DNA from: Geoglobus sp. | Lineage (GTDB): Archaea; Halobacteriota; Archaeoglobi; Archaeoglobales; Archaeoglobaceae | Direction: 5' to 3' | Assembly (NCBI GenBank): GCA_027016965.1 | Contig: JALURI010000071.1 | Span: forward strand, 1-15,798 | Length of the DNA stretch: 15,798 nt | Shown: one piece after another, positions 1-6,844 of the stretch | How positions within the stretch are numbered: the first letter of the stretch is position 1 | Layout: the number at the start of each line of letters is the position of its first letter | The notes under the pieces: generated by a model | Seen by the model: the letters and a program-made list of their open reading frames with translations, nothing else | What the model was told of the DNA's origin: nothing | The model's database searches: none | Program-made: the position numbers and the translations under genes

Positions 1-9
1 ATAGGCAAT

Positions 10-795
10 TTGAGAGTTAGAGTGGTAATGAATCCGGATGTCATAGCCATCAACGCACATTCAACAGCTGGAAGGGCATTATCGCTTATGAGAACACATG
101 GAGTTGACAGGCTTGTGGTTGTTGATGATAAACACAGGGCTGTTGGAGTTATAACAGGTAAGGACATCGTTGACAGGATACTTGCTCCAAGAAAAAGAGC
201 AAGGATGGGAGACAGCAAGGGTGAAAAAGAGAAAACACTGGCAATAATGGTTGAGAGCATAATGAGCTATCCTGTGGTGAGCTGTGAAAGAAATGACAAA
301 ATTTCAGACGTCATAGAGCAGATGGTTGAGCACAGAATCTCAGGAGTGGTTGTTGTTGATCCGAGCGAGGTTCCAGAGGGTATTGTTACAAAGAAGGAAA
401 TTCTTGAAAGGTACCTTGCTGAAACAGTACCGTCAGGTGAATTGAAGATAGAGGTAATCGTGAGAAACGTGGAGGAGGGAGAGTTTGACATGGAAGAACT
501 CAGGAGTGATGTGGAGAAATTCATGAGAAAATTCAGAAACTTCATAGAGGATGCTGTAGTTTTCATTTACATAAAGCAGCACAAGGAGAGGTTCAGAAGT
601 TTACCGCTCATCCATGTCAGAATAAAGCTGACTTCAGACCGGGGCACATATTTTGCCACAGGCGAGGGCTGGGGAGTTGAGTTTGCAGTCCATGCAACTC
701 TCAAGAAGCTTGAGAGAGAGATTTTAAAGGAGAAAGAAATGCTTTCTGACTCAAAAATGGTTAAAAGATTTTACGAGGAGGTTTTTGAGTTCTGA
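10..795 (+). CDS. CBS-domain pair fused to a ribosome hibernation factor-like (HPF/S30AE-like) domain
   Basis: Two CBS domains lie at about residues 1-60 and 79-137; each has the typical MNPDV or IMSYPVVS opening and an RLVVVDD or GVVVVDP core. CBS pairs generally bind adenine nucleotides. Residues 141-245 form a third domain whose strand-helix pattern (LKIEVIVRNV, IHVRIKL, YFATGEGW, ATLKKLEREILKEKE) resembles the HPF/YfiA (S30AE) fold that binds the small ribosomal subunit. That reading is by eye and is inference. A TTG at 10 is the likely start because CBS1 begins almost at once; ATG at 28 would cut into it. The frame is open to the window edge, so the true start could lie upstream. It ends 15 bases before the Fae-Hps start and is probably in one operon with Fae-Hps and TIM. 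A nucleotide-sensing regulator of translation is the attractive guess. It could also be an orphan CBS sensor with an unrelated C-terminal domain. Confidence 0.85.
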   Translation: MRVRVVMNPDVIAINAHSTAGRALSLMRTHGVDRLVVVDDKHRAVGVITGKDIVDRILAPRKRARMGDSKGEKEKTLAIMVESIMSYPVVSCERNDKISDVIEQMVEHRISGVVVVDPSEVPEGIVTKKEILERYLAETVPSGELKIEVIVRNVEEGEFDMEELRSDVEKFMRKFRNFIEDAVVFIYIKQHKERFRSLPLIHVRIKLTSDRGTYFATGEGWGVEFAVHATLKKLEREILKEKEMLSDSKMVKRFYEEVFEF

Positions 796-810
796 GCTGA
801 GGTGTTTGGG

Positions 811-1995
811 ATGGAATACAAGATTGGAGAGGCATTGGTTGGAACTGGAAATGAGGTGGCACACATCGATTTGCTGATAGGAACAAAGGACAGCCCTGTG
901 GGTATGGCATTTGCAAATGCATTATCCCAGCTTTCATCAGGTCACACTCCATTGCTTGCTGTTCTGAGACCAAACCTGATAACAAAGCCTCCTGCAGTAA
1001 TCATTCCAAAGGTAACAGTAAAGGAGATGTTTCAGGCTGAGCTCATATTTGGCCCGGCCCAGATGGCGGTTGCCAAGGCGATTGCTGATGCTGTTGAAGA
1101 TGGGACAATTCCCAGGGATAAGGCAGAGGACTATGTTGTGATTGTCAGCGTCTTCATCCATCCAAAGGCAAAAAACAGAGAAAAGATCTTCTACTACAAT
1201 TACAGCGCCACAAAGCTTGCAATAAGAAGAGCGATGGAGAGCTTTCCGGATGTTGAAAGGGTTATGTTTGAGAAGGACAGGAGCTTTCATCCATTTGCTG
1301 GCAGAAAGCTAACCAGACTGTGGGATCCACCATATCTGCAGATAGCAATCGATATTCCCGATCTGAATGAGGTGCTGAGAGTTCTGAAATACATACCCGA
1401 CAGCGATCACATTATACTTGAAGTCGGCACACCTCTCGCAAAGAGGTACGGGGCAGAGGTTATCCTGAAGCTTAGAGAGGAGAAGCCAGACGGATTCTTC
1501 GTTCTTGATCTTAAAACCCTCGATACTGGAAATCTGGAGGCAAGAATGGCGGCTGATGCAACAGCAAATGCGGTTGTTGTTTCAGGGCTTGCACCAATAA
1601 GCACGATAAAAAGGGCTGCTAATGAAGCCCAGAAACTTGGCCTTTACTGCATACTTGACATGCTGAATGTTGAAAAGCCAGCTGAAAGGCTTGACAGGAT
1701 TTTTGATGAGGGAATAAGACCTGATGTTGTTGAACTACACAGGGCGATAGATTCAGAGCATGAAGAGCCACCATGGAAGTTTGCACGGACGATAAAGGAC
1801 AGGCATGATGTGCTTGTTGCAGTTGCTGGAGGAATAAGACCTGAAAATATTGAGGAGGCCATAAGCTACGGTGCTGACATACTTGTTGTTGGAAGAGCAA
1901 TCACAAGAGCAAGAGACATAGAGGGTGCAGCAAGAAGATTTCTGGCAAGAATGAAGCCAGATACAGACCAGTTCAGAATTATGACTGATTTTTGA
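811..1995 (+). CDS. fae-hps: bifunctional formaldehyde-activating enzyme / 3-hexulose-6-phosphate synthase (Fae-Hps)
   Basis: This 394-residue cytoplasmic enzyme is a two-domain archaeal fusion. Residues 1 to about 160 are Fae, which condenses formaldehyde with tetrahydromethanopterin. The opening YKIGEALVG...EVAHIDLLIG contains the conserved catalytic-type histidine (His18 here). Residues from about 165 to the end are hexulose-6-phosphate synthase, a TIM-barrel decarboxylase-superfamily enzyme, with LEVGTPL near the start, the FVLDLKTLD active-site strand and VAGGIRPENI...GADILVVGRAIT at the phosphate-binding end. In archaea the Hps half is known to run in reverse, making ribulose 5-phosphate and formaldehyde from hexulose phosphate; Fae then captures the formaldehyde. 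I chose ATG at 811 over GTG at 802 because an SD motif (GAGGTG, 799-804) sits six bases before it and the protein then begins like known Fae proteins. The TIM gene follows nine bases later. Confidence 0.96.
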   Translation: MEYKIGEALVGTGNEVAHIDLLIGTKDSPVGMAFANALSQLSSGHTPLLAVLRPNLITKPPAVIIPKVTVKEMFQAELIFGPAQMAVAKAIADAVEDGTIPRDKAEDYVVIVSVFIHPKAKNREKIFYYNYSATKLAIRRAMESFPDVERVMFEKDRSFHPFAGRKLTRLWDPPYLQIAIDIPDLNEVLRVLKYIPDSDHIILEVGTPLAKRYGAEVILKLREEKPDGFFVLDLKTLDTGNLEARMAADATANAVVVSGLAPISTIKRAANEAQKLGLYCILDMLNVEKPAERLDRIFDEGIRPDVVELHRAIDSEHEEPPWKFARTIKDRHDVLVAVAGGIRPENIEEAISYGADILVVGRAITRARDIEGAARRFLARMKPDTDQFRIMTDF

Positions 1996-2004
1996 GGTGG
2001 TGTT

Positions 2005-2667
2005 ATGAAGGCTGTGATAATAAATTTCAAGGCATATGAGGAAGGGAGTGGAGAAAGAGCTATCTCCTTAGCAAAGGCTGTTGAGGATGTTTCTAAAAAG
2101 GTTGATTTCTACATGGCGGTCTGCCCACCATTTGTTGATCTCTCAGATGTAATCGGGAGTGTTGAAATGGATGTGTTTGCACAGCACGCTGATGCTGTTG
2201 GCTATGGAAGCCACACAGGCAGAATAACCCCAGAGATGCTAAAAAACAAGGGCGTGAAGGGCAGTTTGATAAACCACAGCGAGAGGAGATTGAGACTTGC
2301 AGATATGGGGTTTCTCGTGTCAAAATTCAGGGAACTGGAGCTGACTTCTGTTGTATGCACAAACAACGTGGCAACAACAAGGGCAGCAGCAGCATTAAAG
2401 CCAGACTACGTTGCAATAGAGCCTCCAGAGTTAATTGGAAGCGGAATTCCTGTCAGCAAGGCTGAACCTGAGGTTGTTGAGAACTCTGTAAAGGCTGCAA
2501 AGGACATCAGCCCTGATGTGCTGGTGCTGTGCGGGGCGGGAATAAGCAATTATGAGGATGTTATTGCAGCGATAGACCTTGGAGCAGACGGCGTTCTTCT
2601 GGCAAGTGGAGTTGTTAAGGCAAAGGATCAAAAGAAAGCATTGGAAGAGCTTGTAGGACTGAGATGA
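2005..2667 (+). CDS. tpiA: triosephosphate isomerase (archaeal type)
   Basis: This enzyme interconverts dihydroxyacetone phosphate and glyceraldehyde 3-phosphate. At 220 residues it has the short archaeal length (bacterial and eukaryotic enzymes are about 250). Visible catalytic residues are Lys9 in NFKAYEEG, His91 in INHSERR and Glu139 in AIEPPELIGSG; the phosphate loop is GAGISNYEDV...GADGVLLASGV. The SD motif GAGGTGG overlaps the stop codon of Fae-Hps, so translation is probably coupled. Position after Fae-Hps suggests a shared role in sugar-phosphate supply, joining triose phosphates to pentose and hexulose phosphate metabolism. Identification is secure. Confidence 0.97.
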   Translation: MKAVIINFKAYEEGSGERAISLAKAVEDVSKKVDFYMAVCPPFVDLSDVIGSVEMDVFAQHADAVGYGSHTGRITPEMLKNKGVKGSLINHSERRLRLADMGFLVSKFRELELTSVVCTNNVATTRAAAALKPDYVAIEPPELIGSGIPVSKAEPEVVENSVKAAKDISPDVLVLCGAGISNYEDVIAAIDLGADGVLLASGVVKAKDQKKALEELVGLR

Positions 2668-2680
2668 AAATTCAGTAAAC

Positions 2681-2688
2681 TTTATATT
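2681..2688 (+). promoter_or_regulatory. TATA-like box of the four-cysteine microprotein
   Basis: TTTATATT lies about 25 bp before the ATG at 2709, and there is no SD motif between them. This spacing matches an archaeal promoter that makes a leaderless transcript starting at or next to the start codon. Inferred from sequence only. Confidence 0.55.
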
Positions 2689-2708
2689 TTATCAAATTTA
2701 CTTGATTT

Positions 2709-2873
2709 ATGGGATGTGCTGAGTGCAAATTTTACCAGTACGATGGAGTATACAGGTGCAGGTGGTTCGAGGCGAGGATTTCGAGGGTTTTTCCGAGATG
2801 GGTTGATGATTTCAGGAGAGGGGAGCTGAGGTTCAAGAAGTGCGGGTACTACAGGGGCAAAAAGCAACCCTAA
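2709..2873 (+). CDS. small four-cysteine protein of 54 residues, probable metal binder
   Basis: An ATG-to-TAA frame of 54 codons opens with MGCAECKFYQYDGVYRC and ends with KKCGYYRGKKQP. The cysteines at residues 3, 6, 17 and 45 (a CX2C pair, then two singles) suggest a zinc or iron-sulfur site. The protein is rich in Arg, Lys and aromatic residues, so nucleic acid or protein binding is possible. A TATA-like box at the right distance for a leaderless transcript, the lack of an SD motif, and codons like those of neighbouring genes (AGG for Arg, GGG and TGC use) support a real gene. It lies 41 bases after the TIM gene but appears to have its own promoter. I do not recognise the family and assign no function. 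Confidence 0.6.
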   Translation: MGCAECKFYQYDGVYRCRWFEARISRVFPRWVDDFRRGELRFKKCGYYRGKKQP

Positions 2874-3050
2874 TATGCACTTTTTGGATTGCTTTCAAAA
2901 TATGTACCATACTGTGAAGCTTGTTGAAGAAATCGAAATGAAGAGAAAGACGCGGATTCGATACGAAAGTTGAAAAATTAGGACAGATTTCTTCGCCAAA
3001 AGGTTGATATTCTTATTCGAGAGGTAATATATCGTGAGGATTAACTGAGG
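2874..3050. other. AT-rich spacer at the left edge of the restriction-modification island
   Basis: Together with the bases up to 3101 this is about 230 bases without a convincing gene. A plus-strand frame from ATG 2902 to TAA 3025-3027 is open except for one TGA at 2971-2973. Its translation (MYHTVKLVEEIEMKRKTR... then after the stop KIRTDFFAKRL) could be the remnant of a small charged protein. Chance cannot be excluded. No repeat or IS end was recognised. Confidence 0.3.
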
Positions 3051-3058
3051 GGTATATT
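3051..3058 (+). promoter_or_regulatory. TATA-like box of the restriction-modification genes
   Basis: GGTATATT lies about 45-50 bp before the endonuclease ATG, which predicts a short leader of about 20 bases. A strong SD motif, GGAGGT (3088-3093), lies within that leader. A second AT-rich candidate, TAATATAT, sits at 3025-3032. Which one is used cannot be told from sequence. Confidence 0.4.
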
Positions 3059-3101
3059 GCAATGTAGAATAATCTTCTGACGCTAATGGAGGTAATGGAC
3101 G

Positions 3102-3985
3102 ATGAATCATCAAAAACTTTGGGATAAAGGTGAAGAGAGAAGATTTTTTGAAAAAGCCCTTGAGATTGCCACCCCAGAGCAGCTTTTTTACATCACTAAT
3201 GATAGTAGGTATCTGGCATACTGGCCCAAGAATTACCGGGGTAAAAAGACAACACTTCAAAGCAGAAATACCTTTATAGGCAGTTACACTGAGAAGTGGG
3301 TGACAGAGCTTATCGAACCAATTGCAGAAAAGTTTGATGCCTATTCAATACACAAGATTGTCTGCAAAGATATCGGAATTGGTGAGCGTTCTCCGGCGGA
3401 TGTGGCAATTGTAAAGACTCCTGAAAGGTATCAAAAACCGGAAAACATCCTATTGCTGATCGAGGTCAAGATGTCAGTCGTCTGGAACTGGGAATACGAT
3501 CCTGAAACCAAGGAGCTAAAATGTATTGGAGATTATAGAACTCACCAGGGTAATCCAGGACTTCTTAGATCCGATACGATGCTTAAAGCGATTGGCAAGA
3601 GCATAAACATAAGGGTTTCAGGAAACATGGCATCCAGATACCGATTGTTGTTATTGGAAACACACCAATAACGAGTACATATTATCATATGGTGGACCAT
3701 CTGAGAAAAGCCGGAATAATTCAGGGGTTCTATTCTGTTAATCCGAATCCACTGGATAATGAAGACGGGGATAACATTAAAAGCACACCGGAAATGGGGT
3801 TTTTGAGGATCGACACTTTTTCAGAATTGGAAACAGAACTATCCAATTTTGTCAAGGAAGAAAGGGAATTCTTTTCTTCTATGCTTCCAAAAGAGAAGCT
3901 TGGAAGATTCATTGAAATTGCAAGCAGAGAGCCAACATATGTCAAAAAAGCTGAAAAATTTCTGGAGCTGCTGAGAGGTGTTTGA
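3102..3985 (+). pseudogene. type II restriction endonuclease, PD-(D/E)XK type, split by a one-base frameshift
   Basis: The first frame (3102-3671, 189 residues) has an SD motif eight bases upstream and a PD-(D/E)XK-like core: SPAD with Asp100, then LLLIEVKMS with Glu121 and Lys123. It ends at a premature TAA. The reading frame continues one base back, from about 3638: I-P-I-V-V-I-G-N-T-P-I-T-S-T-Y-Y-H, then MVDHLRKAGIIQGFYSV..., to the TGA at 3983-3985. Restoring one base (AGATACC read as AGAATACC) gives a continuous protein of about 295 residues. No slippery heptamer is evident, so a deletion or sequencing error is likelier than programmed frameshifting. It lies directly upstream of a DNA methyltransferase, which supports the restriction role. 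The recognition sequence cannot be inferred. With the catalytic core intact but the C-terminus lost, the product is probably inactive. Confidence 0.75.
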
Positions 3986-3986
3986 G

Positions 3987-4913
3987 ATGAACAGGAAAAA
4001 AAGAAGAAATGGAACAAAAACCAGTAAATTTGGTGTGCCTGGAAGAATTAGCCATGACTCAACTGAGTTTTACTCCAGCAGGATTTATGATGGATTCCCA
4101 AAAGAAAAGAAGGTTGAGTATGTTGAAAACGAAATTCCTGAAAACTGCCTTGATAAAATATTTTGCAAGTCCAGTGAATGCATGGAGGAGCTTCCGGATT
4201 GCAGTACCCATCTAATGGTAACCTCTCCCCCTTATAATGTTGGCAAGGAATATGACAGAGATATGACGTTTTCAGAATATCGAGAGTTCCTGAAGCGTGT
4301 GTGGAAAGAGACGTACAGGGTACTTGTTCCAGGAGGGAGAGTATGCATAAATATTGCAAATCTCGGAAGAAAGCCCTACATCCCGCTCCATGCCTTTATT
4401 ATCCAAGACATGCTCGAAATAGGATTTTTGATGAGAGGAGAGATCATATGGAACAAGGACTCCAGTGCAAGCCCATCCACCGCATGGGGGAGTTGGCTTT
4501 CTGCAAAAAATCCAACACTGAGAGACATTCATGAGTATATTCTGGTTTTCTCGAAAGACACCTTCAAAAGGGAGAACCCGGCTAGTAGAGAAAGCACAAT
4601 AAAAAGAGATGAATTTCTTGAATTCACAAAAAGCATATGGACGTTTCCGGCAGTTTCAGCCAGAAAAATAGGCCATCCTGCACCGTTTCCGGTAGAACTG
4701 CCATACAGATGCATTCAGCTTTACACGTTCAGGGGAGAGGTTGTTCTTGACCCATTTATGGGGAGTGGACAGACTGCAATTGCAGCAATAAAAACCGGGA
4801 GACATTATGTGGGGTATGAGATAAGTAAAGAGTATGTTGAGCTTGCAAATAGGAGAATAAAGGAATTTATCTCCGAATTTAAGGCTCCGAAGCTCGCAGA
4901 TTATTTTAGCTAA
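3987..4913 (+). CDS. site-specific DNA methyltransferase, probable N4-cytosine type (beta-class order)
   Basis: This is the modification half of the restriction-modification pair; it would methylate the site cut by its partner using S-adenosylmethionine. The catalytic motif TSPPYN is at residues 79-84 and the AdoMet motif DPFMGSGQT at 255-263, so the catalytic motif comes first as in beta-class enzymes. S/T-S-P-P-Y is typical of N4-cytosine methylation, though N6-adenine is not excluded. The region between the motifs (about 130-250) probably carries target recognition. I chose ATG at 3987 over GTG at 3978 because the SD motif GAGAGGTG (3973-3980) lies six bases upstream and the endonuclease stop ends one base before it, which suggests coupling. 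At 308 residues it has the usual family length and no visible defect. Codon use is more AT-rich than in flanking genes, which fits horizontal gain. Confidence 0.88.
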   Translation: MNRKKRRNGTKTSKFGVPGRISHDSTEFYSSRIYDGFPKEKKVEYVENEIPENCLDKIFCKSSECMEELPDCSTHLMVTSPPYNVGKEYDRDMTFSEYREFLKRVWKETYRVLVPGGRVCINIANLGRKPYIPLHAFIIQDMLEIGFLMRGEIIWNKDSSASPSTAWGSWLSAKNPTLRDIHEYILVFSKDTFKRENPASRESTIKRDEFLEFTKSIWTFPAVSARKIGHPAPFPVELPYRCIQLYTFRGEVVLDPFMGSGQTAIAAIKTGRHYVGYEISKEYVELANRRIKEFISEFKAPKLADYFS

Positions 4914-4950
4914 ACAATCATTAATTGAAATTTACCGACAACTTATTAGA

Positions 4951-4960
4951 ATATCTTTTA
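4951..4960 (+). promoter_or_regulatory. TATA-like box of the small membrane protein gene
   Basis: ATATCTTTTA lies about 25-34 bp before the ATG at 4985, with no SD motif between. This fits a nearly leaderless transcript and supports ATG 4985 as the start rather than the upstream TTG-type codons. Confidence 0.4.
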
Positions 4961-4984
4961 TTCTCAAAATTATTCGATGATACT

Positions 4985-5281
4985 ATGGTTCTCTCAGCAA
5001 CACTCCAGTTGTTTGCCTTTTTAAACGGTATTGTGTTTCTTGTAGTTCCAATTTATTACCTGTACGTCTACCTGACGAGGAAGATCAGAGGTGCGATGAT
5101 AATAGCTGCCGGCTTCATTCTGACATTCGCAATCTAATTTTTCACGTCACCGATTCTCAGCCGATTTCTGAGCCCCGAGAGCTTTCGGATTGCGATCATC
5201 TCAACTTCTCTGATCGGCAACGTTGTTCTGACAGCTTCGCTGATATACAGCCTCAGCATGATCCTCAGGGAGGTGCAGTAG
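4985..5281 (+). pseudogene. small three-helix membrane protein gene interrupted by an in-frame TAA
   Basis: The frame from ATG 4985 runs 50 codons to a TAA at 5135-5137. It then continues in the same frame for 47 more codons to the TAG at 5279-5281. Both halves look coding. Helix 1 contains LQLFAFLNGIVFLVVPIYYL; helix 2 is IIAAGFILTFAI, the stop, then FFTSPIL; helix 3 is FRIAIISTSLIGNVVLTASL. The nonsense codon falls inside helix 2, so the truncated product would lose one and a half helices. Codon use past the stop (CTC, ATC, AGC, CGG) resembles the chromosomal neighbours rather than the AT-rich island just upstream. The gene ends two bases before the convergent DUF166 gene. I do not recognise the family. 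A point mutation or sequencing error is likelier than readthrough, since UAA is not a known recoding codon in archaea. Confidence 0.6.
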
Positions 5282-5283
5282 AT

Positions 5284-6051
5284 TCATTCGACGACAAACT
5301 TCCTCATGCGTTCAGGCACAAAGCTGCCTGCATCTATCCCGCAAGCCCTGCTGAACTGGTAAATCATCACGTAGCCTGCAAGGTGGAATGGGGCTTCCTT
5401 TATTTCCACATCTCTTTCCATACTTGCCAGACACGGATAGGCGCACTGATGCTGGTGAATCTCCTTCCAGAACTCCCTGACATCGTCTATCTCATAGCCC
5501 TGCATTCTTCTTGCCACATAGTATGCATTCCCGCACGGATCGCTCTTAACAATCTCCACCCTCTCTATGGTATCCCCGTCCATCTCGACCCTGAATTCAG
5601 GTTTTCCAAAGCCCACCCTGGCTAAAGGGGCGTCGGAGGAGCAGAACGGCTTTGGAGAGTAAAACTCAATGCCCCTTTCCTCGCACTTCCTTCTGACCTG
5701 CTCCCTCAAACCAGCACTGAGCCATGCTGGATGCTCCACCGGGACGATTATCCTTTTCACGTCTGCAATGTCGGGAAGATCGGCTATAACGTCTGGATGA
5801 AGGTTTACTGCCACAAGAGTGTCGCATTCAACTTTGCCGACAATCTTTTCTGGCTCCTCCACGTAAATGCCATAGGTGATTGGTTCATCCAGCTCCCTCG
5901 CAAATACAATGCTGCTCGAAAAATCGTAGCTCTTGCAGTGGTCGCACTCATCAATTCCGCACGCCCCGAAGCGGGGACAGCTGTATGGATATGCAAGGTT
6001 CGAAACAAATCGCTTTCCGAATTCGCCTGAGAATATCACGCCAATGTCCAT
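5284..6051 (-). CDS. DUF166-family archaeal protein with an N-terminal cysteine cluster
   Basis: This 255-residue cytoplasmic protein opens MDIGVIFSGEFGKRF, followed by a cysteine cluster at residues 25, 31, 36 and 39 (PRFGACGIDECDHCKS) that could hold an Fe-S cluster or zinc. Later come SSDAPLARVGFGKPEF, VEIVKSDPCGNAYYVA and HQHQCAYPCLASM, with more conserved-looking cysteines. Overall this matches what I know of the archaeal DUF166 family, members of which have been annotated, without firm proof, as thymidylate synthase-like. The reaction is unknown. No SD motif precedes the ATG. A TATA-like AAATAAA on this strand (6077-6083) is at leaderless distance. It is transcribed alone and converges with the small membrane gene. 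The start sits at a natural protein beginning with no longer in-frame alternative that looks coding. Confidence 0.75.
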   Translation of the reverse strand: MDIGVIFSGEFGKRFVSNLAYPYSCPRFGACGIDECDHCKSYDFSSSIVFARELDEPITYGIYVEEPEKIVGKVECDTLVAVNLHPDVIADLPDIADVKRIIVPVEHPAWLSAGLREQVRRKCEERGIEFYSPKPFCSSDAPLARVGFGKPEFRVEMDGDTIERVEIVKSDPCGNAYYVARRMQGYEIDDVREFWKEIHQHQCAYPCLASMERDVEIKEAPFHLAGYVMIYQFSRACGIDAGSFVPERMRKFVVE

Positions 6052-6076
6052 CCCACTTGCAGCTCAAACCTGCAGG

Positions 6077-6083
6077 TTTATTT
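6077..6083 (-). promoter_or_regulatory. TATA-like box of the DUF166 gene
   Basis: On the minus strand the motif AAATAAA lies 26-32 bp before the ATG whose first base is 6051, with no SD motif between. This predicts a leaderless mRNA. Weak evidence on its own. Confidence 0.35.
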
Positions 6084-6089
6084 GCCATT

Positions 6090-6329
6090 CGCTTTTTGAC
6101 GATTTTGCATGGGATTTGATCTACCCTACCATTTAGCAAACACCCTTCTATGTCCCAAAATTATGTAGTTTGCGCTGCTTTCCAGCTTCCTTACACTCTT
6201 TAAATCCTCCTGCTCTGAGTGAAAGTCATGACTGTGCCTTCACACACTTCCAAGAATACAATAGCTCTCCGAAACAACAGCATCTCCGGCAACTGCAGTC
6301 TTATTCTCACCAATACCCGAGAATTTCTT
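6090..6329. other. Intergenic region left of the IS element, with possible gene remnants
   Basis: No intact gene is supported here. On the minus strand 6240-6329 is open with native-looking codons and ends in TGA; the translation includes GIGENKTAVAGDAVVSE and could be the tail of a gene cut by the IS. On the plus strand an ATG at 6228 stands about 26 bp after a TATA-like CTTTAAATCC (6198-6207); that frame starts MTVPSHTSKNTIAL and runs into the IS. Only one of these can be the main coding strand; the minus strand has better codon use, as the plus frame needs CGA codons. Neither is recognised. Confidence 0.3.
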
Positions 6330-6338
6330 AATCTTGGT

Positions 6339-6385
6339 TGGGTGGGGCAGGCGCTCCGCGCAAGCGCGTTCTGGATCCCCACCCA
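6339..6385 (+). promoter_or_regulatory. stem-loop immediately before the tnpA ribosome binding site
   Basis: TGGGTGGGG (6339-6347) pairs perfectly over nine bases with CCCCACCCA (6377-6385). Two more U-G pairs could extend into the first bases of the SD motif. CAG (6348-6350) can pair with CTG (6371-6373), and CGCG 6357-6360 with 6365-6368 can form an inner hairpin. The last stem base is the first base of the SD motif AGGAGG (6385-6390). The structure may be the left-end recognition hairpin, a translational brake on transposase as known for bacterial IS200, or both. Confidence 0.55.
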
Positions 6386-6397
6386 GGAGGCGATAGT

Positions 6398-6820
6398 ATG
6401 ATTGTTAGCGGAAGCCATCATGTTGGACAAGCTGTATACCACTTGGAATGGTGCCCAAAGTATCGCTACAAGATGTTTAGAAAAAACAAGAATAAAAAGC
6501 TTTGCGAAAAAATCCTGAAAGAAGTTGCTGAAAGACACAAAATAGAAATCATAGAGCTAAGCGTTATGCCAGACCACGTACATCTGATTGTTTCAATCCC
6601 ACCAACGATGAGCCTGTCAAAAGCTTTCCAGCTGCTGAAAGGCACATCATCCTACGAGCTCTTCAGGAGAGAACCAAAGTTCAGGCTGAGGTATCCCAAA
6701 GGCAATTTCTGGAGTACTGGAAAATTCTATAGAAGTGTTGGAGATGTCGATTTAGAAACAACAAAGAGCTATGTTCAGAGACAGGAGAAAATTCATCAAG
6801 CGAAGCTCTCTCAATTCTAG
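6398..6820 (+). CDS. tnpA: IS200/IS605-family Y1 transposase TnpA
   Basis: This 140-residue single-strand DNA transposase has the usual length for the family. It shows the HUH motif as DHVHLIVS (His-Val-His) near residue 60-65, the family opening VYHLEWCPKYRY, the GNFWSTGKFYRSVGD block, and a helix ETTKSYVQRQ with the probable nucleophilic tyrosine. ATG at 6398 is chosen because SD AGGAGG (6385-6390) is seven bases upstream. A longer frame from GTG 6338 would translate the stem-loop and is unlikely. These enzymes act as dimers, cutting and joining single-stranded ends at hairpins without target duplication. The ORF looks intact. Confidence 0.92.
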   Translation: MIVSGSHHVGQAVYHLEWCPKYRYKMFRKNKNKKLCEKILKEVAERHKIEIIELSVMPDHVHLIVSIPPTMSLSKAFQLLKGTSSYELFRREPKFRLRYPKGNFWSTGKFYRSVGDVDLETTKSYVQRQEKIHQAKLSQF

Positions 6821-6824
6821 GAAG

Positions 6825-6844
6825 CCACAGGCTTTAGCCTGTGG
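6825..6844 (+). repeat. right-end hairpin of the IS200-type element
   Basis: CCACAGGC (6825-6832) and GCCTGTGG (6837-6844) form a perfect eight-bp stem with a TTTA loop, five bases after the tnpA stop. The shape and the following GGATGTCAC are characteristic of IS200-type right ends. It may also end tnpA transcription or stabilise the mRNA. Confidence 0.75.

Noticed and set aside
3632..3671. Programmed -1 frameshift to make full-length endonuclease
   Set aside because: No X-XXY-YYZ slippery heptamer is seen at the frame switch and no clear stimulatory structure follows; a simple deletion or sequencing error explains it better.
5135..5137. Stop readthrough or recoding in the small membrane gene
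   Set aside because: The codon is TAA; known archaeal recoding uses UAG (pyrrolysine) or UGA (selenocysteine).
6338..6820. Longer transposase starting at GTG 6338
   Set aside because: The extra 20 residues would translate the GC-rich stem-loop, and the strong SD points to ATG 6398.
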